This document shows, in pieces, positions 23,948-30,775 of a stretch of DNA of 30,895 bases; position 1 is the first letter of the stretch, and each line of letters opens with the position of its first letter. The position numbers and the translations under genes are program-made. The notes beneath the pieces are model-generated. The model worked only from the letters and a program-made list of their open reading frames with translations. It was not told the DNA's origin and did not search any database. Source of the stretch: JBBRVW01 sp038246545 (GTDB lineage Bacteria > Actinomycetota > Actinomycetes > JACCUZ01); contig JBBRVW010000046.1 of NCBI GenBank assembly GCA_038246545.1, forward strand, positions 1-30,895, read 5' to 3'.

Positions 23948-25441
23948 TTATGCACCTGCGACCGGTGGCGCCGAAGGACCTGCGCCCACCAGCCAGTCCA
24001 GCGCGTCCCGGGCCGACCAACCTCCGGGGCGCGACTCCGCGAGCCGACGCGCCCCGTCGAGGTCCGCCCCGAGGGTGACCAGCGGTTGCTCCGTGTAGCC
24101 GTCGAGCCGGGTCTGCGCCAGGTCGACGTTCGCCGTCAGGCTGTTGCACAGGCACGCCCGCCCCGTCGTGTCCTCCAGCGCGCCACCCTTGGTGGCAAAG
24201 GTGTGGACTGGCTCGGCCGGGCAGCGGTAGCCGATCTCGCCGCCGGCCCGCAGGAACGGTGTGCGCAGGTACCCGAGGTCGCACAACCGCGGCCTTGCGG
24301 CCCGAGCCACGGGGTTGGACAGGCTGCCCGGCAACTGGACGACCTTGAAGGGAAACCCGGTTGGCGAGGCCGCGGCGTCGGTACGCACCTCCAGGGTGCC
24401 ATCCCGCAGCTGGGACACCAGCTCCGCACGCAGGTGAGGCGCCAACCCGGACTCCGCGCTCAGCGCGAACAACGTGCCCACCTGCACGCCAGATGCTCCC
24501 GTTGCGAGGGCTGCCGCCAGCTGCTCGGGGGTTCCGTAGGCGCCGGCCAGCCAGAACGGCAGTCCGAGCGCGGCGACCTTGTCGAGGTCAGCGTCGTCGC
24601 GGGGGCCGAACACGGGCTGTCCGAGCTCGTCGAGCGTGGGGCGGCCGCGCGGCGGGGCGTTGTGGCCGCCGGCGCGCGGACCCTCGATGACGAACCCGTC
24701 GGGGCGGATGTGCTCATCGCGGGCGAGGTAGGCGGCCAGTACGTGCGCTGAGACGATGGCGAGGAACAGCGGGCGCACCAGCGGCGGCAGGCTCGTCCCG
24801 AGCAGGTCGCGCGGATCCAGCTCGACGGTGTGACTGCCTTCGGCGGCACCCACGACGTCGACAGACAAGCGCACGGTGTCATGGCCGGCCAGCCGGTCCA
24901 GCAGCGCCGGGATGTCCCGGGGGATACCGGCCCCCATCAGCACGACGTCGACCCCGGCCAGCATCGCGCCGTACGCCGCCGCAGGGGTCGCCATCTGCAC
25001 CTTCTCGAGGTAGTTCACGCCGACCGCGCCGTCGTGACCCTCCTTCGCCAGCCACACCTCGACGAAGTTGCCGAGCACCGCCAACTCCTGCGCCGGCCGA
25101 CTCTGGCGCAACGCGAGCCGCGGGACAGGCCGGTACGGCGTGCCCGTCGGACGCCCACCAGGGCGCAAATACCGCACGACGGCTCGCGCGGCCACGTCCG
25201 GAACCGGGAAGGCCGCGAGCGCGCGGCGGACGTCCCCGCCCGGGTCCCCGTCCTGGAGACGACGGGCCAAAACGGCATCCAGGGCGACTCCCGAGACCAC
25301 GCCGAGCTGACCGGCACGGGCCACGGCCGAAGCGAGTTGCCAGGAGGACACCGCGACCCCCATGCCTCCCTGGATCACCAACGGAAGGGGCCGCCGGTGT
25401 GCAGGTGTTCGGAACCTCGGGACGGCGGTCGAAGTCGCCAC
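23948..25441 (-). CDS. Nitronate monooxygenase-family FMN TIM-barrel enzyme, long form
   Basis: A 497-residue FMN-dependent TIM-barrel protein, longer than classical 2-nitropropane dioxygenases (about 350). Family features are LPLVIQGGMGVAVSSWQLAS at the start, NYLEKVQMATPAAAYGAMLA, the phosphate/flavin segment VIEGPRAGGHNAPPRGR, and GASGVQVGTLFALSAESGL. A C-terminal region with several Cys (GEIGYRCPAEP, GRACLCNSL) is outside the barrel. It may oxidise nitronates or act as an enoyl reductase-like flavoenzyme; the sequence cannot decide. The GTG at 25441 is chosen because AGAGGT precedes it; an upstream TTG at 25456 is possible. A DosR-like box and a cluster of TACGG dyads precede the gene. 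Its end lies 38 bp from the CydC remnant. Confidence 0.85.
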   Translation of the reverse strand: MATSTAVPRFRTPAHRRPLPLVIQGGMGVAVSSWQLASAVARAGQLGVVSGVALDAVLARRLQDGDPGGDVRRALAAFPVPDVAARAVVRYLRPGGRPTGTPYRPVPRLALRQSRPAQELAVLGNFVEVWLAKEGHDGAVGVNYLEKVQMATPAAAYGAMLAGVDVVLMGAGIPRDIPALLDRLAGHDTVRLSVDVVGAAEGSHTVELDPRDLLGTSLPPLVRPLFLAIVSAHVLAAYLARDEHIRPDGFVIEGPRAGGHNAPPRGRPTLDELGQPVFGPRDDADLDKVAALGLPFWLAGAYGTPEQLAAALATGASGVQVGTLFALSAESGLAPHLRAELVSQLRDGTLEVRTDAAASPTGFPFKVVQLPGSLSNPVARAARPRLCDLGYLRTPFLRAGGEIGYRCPAEPVHTFATKGGALEDTTGRACLCNSLTANVDLAQTRLDGYTEQPLVTLGADLDGARRLAESRPGGWSARDALDWLVGAGPSAPPVAGA

Positions 25442-25457
25442 GGGCTGACCTCTCAAT

Positions 25458-25491
25458 GGTTACGGTAACGAAGGTTACGGAACCGTAGGTT
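25458..25491. promoter_or_regulatory. Clustered dyads and direct repeats upstream of the nitronate monooxygenase-family gene
   Basis: GGTTACGG occurs at 25458-25465 and again at 25473-25480. GTTAC-G-GTAAC (25459-25469) and TACGG-AA-CCGTA (25476-25487) are perfect small palindromes, followed by AACC-GTA-GGTT (25481-25491). This dense symmetry just ahead of the start codon looks like an operator for a dimeric repressor such as a TetR-type protein. None is encoded in the window. Confidence 0.4.
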
Positions 25492-25516
25492 CGCTGCCGG
25501 GGGACGCGCCCGACCA

Positions 25517-25530
25517 GGGACGAACGTCCC
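25517..25530. promoter_or_regulatory. DosR-like palindromic box upstream of the nitronate monooxygenase-family gene
   Basis: GGGACGAACGTCCC has perfect 6-bp arms around AA and matches the DosR consensus GGGACTWWAGTCCC except for one symmetrical base pair. It lies 76-89 bp ahead of the GTG at 25441 on the minus strand, and just beyond the stop of DUF302. Confidence 0.5.
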
Positions 25531-25543
25531 GGGCTTCCCGGGT

Positions 25544-25932
25544 TCAGCTGGTCGGTGCCGCCAGTGCCGCCGCCAGCCGCCGGCCGGCCTCGTCCGCGAT
25601 CGGCCGCAGCTCGGCACGCTCCGGCACGGCGACCACCACCTGGGGGTCCAGCACCTCGACCACGGTGACGGCGTCGGCCCGGCGCACAACGACGTCGCAC
25701 GGCAGCAGCAGCCCAATCGAGCGGTCCACTGCCAGCACCTGGTGCGCCAACGACGGGTTGCAGGCACCGAGAATGCGATAGTCCTCCATCTCCTCACCCA
25801 GCTTGGCCTTCAGGGTGGCCGGACGTCGATCTCGGTCAGCACGCCGAAGCCCTGCTCAGCGAGCACCTCACGGACCCGGGTCACGGCCTGCTCGTAGGGC
25901 AGGTCGAGCCGGACGCTGTCGAAGTACTTCAT
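25544..25932 (-). pseudogene. DUF302 protein with a single-base frameshift
   Basis: From ATG 25932 the frame reads MKYFDSVRLDLPYEQAVTRV and LAEQGFGVLTEIDVR, then meets TGA. One base later in frame the rest of the domain follows (TLKAKLGEEMEDYRILGACN, then PSLAHQVLAVDRSIGLLLPC and DVVVRRADAVTVVEVLDP). A missing G in the run near 25818 explains the break. The remainder is a complete DUF302 domain, normally about 128 residues. DUF302 proteins are small and of unknown function, frequent near redox and sulfur or heme stress genes. The 81-residue downstream part starting at ATG 25789 could in principle be made alone. A genuine mutation or an assembly error are both possible. Confidence 0.75.
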
Positions 25933-25990
25933 GCCCGTTGCTCACCGGGTGGCCGGCCTTGCCGGCTGGGCCGCGCGCCGCTCCTGCGGT

Positions 25991-26206
25991 TCAGCAGGAG
26001 GTACCGTCCCACCCTGCGGCACCTCGGTGCATCACGCCCGGGTTCATGTCGCCGTCGAAGCCCATCACCTGCGCGCACATAGCCACGTGCTGCCCGAAAC
26101 CGGGCACCTGCGATGTCGGCTGGGCGCTGGCGGCGGCCGGCGTGGCCAGCACCAGGCCGAGGGTGGCCGGCAGCGATAGCAGGGCAAGGCGAACGGTTCT
26201 GGTCAT
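25991..26206 (-). CDS. Small secreted protein with two cysteines
   Basis: A 71-residue precursor. A Sec signal peptide (TRTVRLALLSLPATLGLVLA, cleavage likely after AASA) leaves about 40 residues: PTSQVPGFGQHVAMCAQVMG, then FDGDMNPGVMHRGAAGWDG and a C-terminal TSC. The two Cys could form one disulfide, making a small stable extracellular peptide. GGAGGT lies at the correct distance ahead of the ATG at 26206, which is why the longer frame to 26305 is not used. I do not recognise a named family with certainty. It is minus strand, ahead of DUF302, and could share its transcript. An imperfect GGGCC-5-GGCCC dyad lies 56-70 bp upstream. Confidence 0.7.
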   Translation of the reverse strand: MTRTVRLALLSLPATLGLVLATPAAASAQPTSQVPGFGQHVAMCAQVMGFDGDMNPGVMHRGAAGWDGTSC

Positions 26207-26301
26207 CAAGGACCTCCACGGTCTGATCATCGAGCTCGTGCCCGCGGTCTGCGGCCGAGCGGGGCCTCCGCGGCCCTTCGCGGCGGTGAGCCGCCCGTGG
26301 T

Positions 26302-26794
26302 TCAACCCTGGCCGTCAGGGGGCCCAACGGTCAGAGCCATAGGTCCCGCCCGGACGTGGCACTTGGGGCCCCCGGCGACTGGGCTGCTGGCGGCTGAGTG
26401 AGGGAAGTCGCGGGGCGCCGTGGGCGGGTTGTCACCGGCGCCGCTGATCGCCGGCCCGACAACGAACGCCGAGAGCGAGAACACGAGCGCGAAGACGAGA
26501 GGGCCGACGGCTGGCGCCCGCCAGGTTCCCGAACCTCAGGTGTGTCTTGGTCACGGTTGGCCCCATCAGGATCGTCAGGGCCACCACGGCCAGCAGGATG
26601 ATCAGGCCGAGCACGATGGCCACCGGCCGGCGCCGCCAGTGCCGGTCTGGGTTGCGGTCCACGAACGGCAGGATCGCCAGCAGCAGGAAGAGCGCGCGCC
26701 CGCCGTAGAGGATCCAGGACAGACCTAACCAGTGCTCCAGTGTGAACAGCCACCAGAAGTTCCACGACCGCTTGGTGATCTCCAAGCCCGCCAC
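26302..26794 (-). pseudogene. Cytochrome-b-like membrane protein fragment (frameshifted)
   Basis: The frame starting near 26794 encodes EITKRSWNFWWLFTLEHWLG and LSWILYGGRALFLLLAILPF, then VDRNPDRHWRRRPVAIVLGL and IILLAVVALTILMGPTVTKT. These are two or three membrane helices resembling the C-terminal part of cytochrome b/subunit IV of quinol oxidoreductase complexes, including the helix-loop PFVDRNPDRHWRRRP. After about 26490 the frame is lost, and another frame carries LSAFVVGPAISGAGDNPPTA to a stop at 26302. The N-terminal part with heme-binding histidines is missing, and a shift near 26796 separates it from a possible earlier frame. The family call is tentative; the broken, membrane-embedded nature is clear. 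Confidence 0.5.
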
Positions 26795-26830
26795 CGGCGC
26801 CGGTCACGATCACGATCGGCCGTCCGCGCA

Positions 26831-27079
26831 AAGCACCCCGAAGGCCCCGGACATGCGCATCGCTGCCCGACGGATGTCACTGTCCCGGAGATCGGCGACG
26901 AGGTGGCTGCCGCGCAGGCTCCGCACGCGCTGGCCGACGCCGTGCGGGACGCCGCTGCGCACGACGTCGAGGCCATCGAGCACCGGGCGGTGCACCTGAC
27001 CTTCGAAAGCGCCGTCATCTCGCGCAACCTGGCGCGGACCGGCCTCATGTGGCGGTCACGAGGTGACTTTCGACCCTGA
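26831..27079 (+). pseudogene. DUF1876 (Rv1738/Rv2632c-like) 3' remnant
   Basis: The plus-strand frame reads HPEGPGHAHRCPTDVTVPEI and GDEVAAAQAPHALADAVRDA, then AAHDVEAIEHRAVHL. This is the second half of the DUF1876 domain (normally about 90 residues, with the VPEIGDELAAARAL...DIEAI.H.PVHL pattern). The first beta strands are missing, no start codon with a ribosome binding site precedes it, and the end runs on about 20 residues past the usual stop. In M. tuberculosis Rv1738 of this family is strongly induced through DosR and resembles ribosome hibernation factors. Here it is a relic, but its presence supports a dormancy-gene island. Confidence 0.7.
27063..27076. promoter_or_regulatory. DosR-like box upstream of the second PNPOx-fold gene
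   Basis: GTGACTTTCGACCC differs at two positions from the box ahead of the first PNPOx-fold gene (GGGACTTTCGGCCC). It agrees with 11 of 14 positions of the DosR consensus. It lies 69-82 bp ahead of the ATG at 27145, similar to the first gene. Confidence 0.45.
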
Positions 27080-27144
27080 CCGCTGCCCGCCACAGGCGCT
27101 AGACATTTGTGAGGTGACTCGGTGCCGACAGCAGGAGGCAGCAG

Positions 27145-27633
27145 ATGGATACTCCCGACGACGTCGCGGCGTCTATCCGTCACGACCAGGTCGACGACCT
27201 CGGGCCGACGAAACAGCCGACCGACCACCGAGGCCTGCGCGTGCTCGACCTCGAGGAATGCCTGGACCGGCTGCGGGCGACGCCGGTGGGGCGGCTGGCC
27301 TTCATGAACGAGGGCGAGCCCGTCGTGTTCCCGGTCAACCACGCTATCGATGGGGTCGATGTTGTCTTCCGCACCTCGTGGGGCTCCAAGCTCCAGGTGG
27401 CCGAGACCTCGGGCACTGTCGCCTACGAGGTCGACGGCTACGACAGCCCGACCGAGAGTGGCTGGAGCGTCGTCGTGAAGGGCACCGCCCAACTCGTGTA
27501 CGAAAGCGGCGACACCGACCGCTACGACCAGCTCGGGCTGCGGTCGTGGCCCGACCGCGAGGGCCTCGGATTCTGGGTGCGGGTCCGTCCGGGCGAGATC
27601 ACGGGGCGCGAGGTCATCCCACCACCCGGCTGA
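27145..27633 (+). CDS. Pyridoxamine 5'-phosphate oxidase-fold protein (second copy)
   Basis: A 162-residue split-barrel protein of the same broad family as the 22318-22812 gene. It contains LDLEECLDRLRATPVGRLAF, VVFPVNHAIDGVDVVFRTS, WGSKLQVAETSGTVAYEVD and GWSVVVKGTAQLVYES, ending EITGREVIPPPG. AGGAGG is six bases ahead of the ATG. The N-terminal 25 residues are a polar extension not found in the first copy. Overall identity to the first copy is low outside the GWSVVV.G.A..V block, so it is not a recent duplication. Such proteins bind FMN, F420 or heme and often belong to the hypoxia regulon. A DosR-like box lies upstream. The frame is intact although both neighbours are relics. Confidence 0.87.
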   Translation: MDTPDDVAASIRHDQVDDLGPTKQPTDHRGLRVLDLEECLDRLRATPVGRLAFMNEGEPVVFPVNHAIDGVDVVFRTSWGSKLQVAETSGTVAYEVDGYDSPTESGWSVVVKGTAQLVYESGDTDRYDQLGLRSWPDREGLGFWVRVRPGEITGREVIPPPG

Positions 27634-27811
27634 CCTCCCACGACCGGGCATCATCGGCAGGCTGCTGCTGGCGACCGCGGCGGGTGTTGGCGGTCACGCA
27701 GCAGGCGGCTTCATCATGAAACAGGTGCGACGCAAAGTTCAGAGCGGGAATGCCGCTGAGGTGGATGCCGGCGACGGCGAGCGTACCGCCACGGTCGAGT
27801 GGGTCCGGCGT

Positions 27812-28058
27812 CTCCGCGGAGCACCTGCAAGCCCACCTCGACGAGTTCACCTTCCGCTTCAACCGCCGTCACTCGCGCGCCCGCGGGGTGCTGTTCTTCC
27901 GGCTGCTCGAAGGCGCCGTGACCGCGCCACCGACAACCATGCGTCAGCTCATTAAGGTCCCAAACCGCCCACCCCGTGCGACTGCCCGGCCCAGCAAGCC
28001 CGTGTGGCCGGAAAGCCTTGGGGCAGAGCCCGTTGATCGTCCCTGGCGCGACACCTGA
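27812..28058 (+). mobile_element. IS1595-family (ISXO2-like) transposase C-terminal relic
   Basis: The frame encodes SAEHLQAHLDEFTFRFNRRH, then SRARGVLFFRLLEGAVTAPP, the conserved end of ISXO2-like transposases (LDEF.FRFNRR.SR.RG..F.RLLE.AV). The catalytic core upstream is missing: 27634-27811 holds only degenerate sequence with no readable frame. It marks the right limit of the decayed zone. Confidence 0.75.
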
Positions 28059-28132
28059 CGGTCCGAAGTACTGCCGTGATCCGGATAGCCCTCTTCTGCG
28101 AACACCACGGATCGCATCGTGCCGCGAACTGA

Positions 28133-29755
28133 TCAGCGTCCCTTGACCCGGTCTTTGCTGCGCGGTGGAGACCTCTGATAGCCCCCGTCCTCCCCGGCCG
28201 GACGCGGTGCACCGCCGCCATCACCGGATGCGTTCGCCGGAAGCGGATTCGTTTGAGCGGATTGCCGAGTGGGCTGTGCCACATGGCGATACAGGATGGC
28301 CACGACGGCCGTGAGCGTGACGACCCAGGCAAGTCCGCCGATCAGGGGCAGGGTTTCGTCGAAGGTTCTGGTGAGTGCGCCGTCGAGGAGGACCCGGGAG
28401 CCGCCGTAGCCGGGGAGGAACTTGGAAAATGTGGTCGGTTCGGGGTGCAACATGGGGCTTTGCGCGATGCCGATGTCGAGGAAGGGCAGGAGGAACGCGA
28501 CGAACACACCGCCGACACGGCCGAAGATCGGCGCGAGCAGCGCGCCGATGAGGGCGTAGGTGAAGGCGAGCAACAGGTTCGCGGCGGCATAGGTGGACCA
28601 CTGGGTGGGATGGAAGACCAGCGCGGTGGTGGCTATGGACACGACGGTGGCGGACAGGGCCAGGACAGCGAGCACGCCGAGTCGGGCGCCAAGTAGGGCA
28701 CCAGGAGGGAGGCCGGCCAACACAGCGCGGCGGTCGCCGTCGCGGCTGTCGAAGAGCACGAACATGCCTACGAGCGCAGCAAGTGAGGCGATAGCGATGG
28801 GAGCCATCGTCGCGCCGTGTACGTCGGGCATAGGCAAAGACCGCGCCAGGCTGCGGCCGTGCTCCCGGAGCGTCAGGACGATCGGCTTGTCGGGGGTGAC
28901 GGCATCCGCGGTGAGGATGAACACCGCCGGGACGACGACGAACAGCACCCACTGGACGCGGTTGCGACGAGCGTCGCGCCAGACGGCCCGGCCGGCCGCA
29001 GTTAACCCCACCCGGCGACCGTGCGGGTCTGCGGAACGAACGCGGAGCTGTAAGGACCGTGTCCGGGAGGCGGCCAGCACCCACGCGCCGACGACCGCCG
29101 CTACCGTCGCGGCCAGGCCCCAACCAAGGTCGCCGATCCGGCCACCGTGCCCGGAGGGCAGGTCAACCATCCACAGCGTCACGAAGTGGGTGGGAAACCC
29201 ACGAGTCGCGACCCGGTCCGCGGCCCCCATGGCCGGCCCGAAGAACACGTCGAAGATCCAGATGAACAGAACGATGACGGTGCCGTTGACCGGGTTGCTG
29301 GTGAGCGAGCCGACGGCGGCTCCGATCGCGACGTAGATGACTGCGAACATCAGTGTTCCCAGGACGGCCCGCGTCGGATGGTCGATGCCGGTGCGGGCGG
29401 CGAGGGCGAGCAGAGCGGCGGCGCTAGCCAGGACCGCGAGGACCATCCCAGTGATCAGTCGGGCTCCGACGAGGCGCCCGGGAGCGAGCCCGGCGATGAC
29501 GACGCGGCGGTCGGTGTCGCGGGTCGCTGCGGTCTGGAAGTACATAGCGATGCCGCCCAGGAACGCCGCCGCCCAGCCGGCGGTCGCGGTCTCCACCGCG
29601 GGGCCGCCGACGCCCCCGAGCAGCTTGGCGGAATCGGCCATGCTGCCGGCAACGACGACGACGAAGACGGTCGGCACGACGACGAGCAGTAGCAGGTTGA
29701 CCGGGTTGCGGGCATAGTCGGTGAGGAAGCGGCGGACGAACACGATGGTGGTCAT
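28133..29755 (-). CDS. ABC-2-type exporter permease, internally duplicated
   Basis: A 540-residue membrane protein with about 12 hydrophobic helices arranged as two similar halves. Each half starts with a polar stretch and one helix ending in VVVPTVFVVV or VVVPAVFILT. Each then has a matching loop: RDTDRRVVIAGLAPGRLVGA in the first and RDGDRRAVLAGLPPGALLGA in the second, followed by four helices. The two six-helix units normally supplied by two ABC-2 subunits are thus in one chain. The ATG at 29755 overlaps the ATPase stop (ATGA), so it is translated by coupling; no separate ribosome binding site is seen. The C-terminal 40 residues are polar. The cargo is unknown; a drug, lipid or peptide is possible. 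Confidence 0.85.
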   Translation of the reverse strand: MTTIVFVRRFLTDYARNPVNLLLLVVVPTVFVVVVAGSMADSAKLLGGVGGPAVETATAGWAAAFLGGIAMYFQTAATRDTDRRVVIAGLAPGRLVGARLITGMVLAVLASAAALLALAARTGIDHPTRAVLGTLMFAVIYVAIGAAVGSLTSNPVNGTVIVLFIWIFDVFFGPAMGAADRVATRGFPTHFVTLWMVDLPSGHGGRIGDLGWGLAATVAAVVGAWVLAASRTRSLQLRVRSADPHGRRVGLTAAGRAVWRDARRNRVQWVLFVVVPAVFILTADAVTPDKPIVLTLREHGRSLARSLPMPDVHGATMAPIAIASLAALVGMFVLFDSRDGDRRAVLAGLPPGALLGARLGVLAVLALSATVVSIATTALVFHPTQWSTYAAANLLLAFTYALIGALLAPIFGRVGGVFVAFLLPFLDIGIAQSPMLHPEPTTFSKFLPGYGGSRVLLDGALTRTFDETLPLIGGLAWVVTLTAVVAILYRHVAQPTRQSAQTNPLPANASGDGGGAPRPAGEDGGYQRSPPRSKDRVKGR

Positions 29756-30465
29756 CGCGGCACCGCGCGACCGTCCTTGACTTCGACGATGCGGTCGAAG
29801 CGGTCCTCGTCGACGACGAAGTGGCTGACGATGAGCACGGTGCGGCCCTGATCGCGGCGCTCGGCGACCAGGGTCCAAAACTTCTGGTAGGTGTCCCAGT
29901 CGAACCCTGCGTAGGGCTCGTCCAGCAGGAGCAGGTTGGGGTCGGCGAGCAGTGCGATGCCCAGGTTGAGCTTGGCCAGCGTGCCGCCGGAGAGCTGGTC
30001 GGCCCGGGTTCCTGCGTAGCCGGCGAAACCGAGCGACTCGTACAGCGCGTCGCGGGAGCCGATGATCGCGCGGTCGGTCATCGCGTAGGCGTGGCCGAAC
30101 AGGTCGAAGTGCTCGTCGCAGGTAAGGCGTGCGTAGACCAGTGGCTGTTGCGGGCAGTACCCGAGCCGGCCGGTACGGGTCACGCTGCCGTTGTCCGCGT
30201 GCAGTGCACCGACGAGGATCTTCATCAGGGTGCTCTTGCCCGAGCCGTTCTCCCCGACCAGCCCAACCACCTCACCGGCGCGCAGGGTGAGATCGGCCCC
30301 GCGCAGCACTGGGTGAGTCCGCCGCATCGGCCACACGCCGCGGCGGTAGGACTTGACCAGTCCGACAGCTTCGAGCAACGTGGCCGCCCGTTGGTCGTCG
30401 GAGTGCGCAGGTCTGCGTTCAGGCCGCTTCTGCGTGGTCGGCATCTCGGCCTGGGATGGGCTCAT
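29752..30465 (-). CDS. ABC transporter ATP-binding protein
   Basis: A 237-residue ATPase partner of the duplicated permease. Walker A is GLVGENGSGKSTLMKILVGA, the Q-loop region is RLGYCPQQPLVY, the signature is QLSGGTLAKLNLGIALLA, Walker B is LLLLDEPYAGFDWDT and the switch His is in VLIVSHFVVDEDRF. All nucleotide-binding residues are present. A 30-residue polar extension precedes the domain; the start could be ATG 30465, which overlaps the previous stop, or ATG 30444. The gene order (methyltransferase-like, ATPase, permease, each overlapping by 4 bases) indicates one operon. Confidence 0.9.
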   Translation of the reverse strand: MSPSQAEMPTTQKRPERRPAHSDDQRAATLLEAVGLVKSYRRGVWPMRRTHPVLRGADLTLRAGEVVGLVGENGSGKSTLMKILVGALHADNGSVTRTGRLGYCPQQPLVYARLTCDEHFDLFGHAYAMTDRAIIGSRDALYESLGFAGYAGTRADQLSGGTLAKLNLGIALLADPNLLLLDEPYAGFDWDTYQKFWTLVAERRDQGRTVLIVSHFVVDEDRFDRIVEVKDGRAVPR

Positions 30466-30775
30466 GTCCGGCCTGCCAGCTGCGTCGGAGTCGGCGGTAC
30501 ACCGACGTCGGGCCGGTGTGGGCGAAGTCGGTGGACGTGCGCCGCGTATGCGGGCCACTCGTCGGGGAAGCGGGCGGCAACCTCGAGCTCCTCGGTGCGA
30601 GCCAATCGCCAGTACACATAGACCAGGACCGGGAACATCACCAGGGTGGGGATGGTAGGCCACTGCAGCAGGAACCCCACCATGATCGCGAGAAAGCCCA
30701 GGTACTGCGGGTGACGGACCCATGCGTAGGGACCGGTGGTGGCGAGCCGGTCGCTCTTAGCCCTGATCCACCGAT
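30462..30775 (-). pseudogene. Isoprenylcysteine methyltransferase-like protein, 3' part
   Basis: The frame reads RWIRAKSDRLATTGPYAWVR, HPQYLGFLAIMVGFLLQWPT and IPTLVMFPVLVYVYWRLART, then ARFPDEWPAYAAHVHRL. This is the SAM-binding C-terminal region of ICMT/PEMT-like membrane methyltransferases (RHPQYLGF, E.E..RFG..W..Y). The N-terminal membrane helices are not found: beyond about 30775 the sequence continues in another frame with unrelated content. The stop overlaps the ABC ATPase start (ATGA), so the original gene was the first of this operon. Either the 5' part was lost through recombination or a frameshift hides an unusual N-terminus. Confidence 0.6.
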
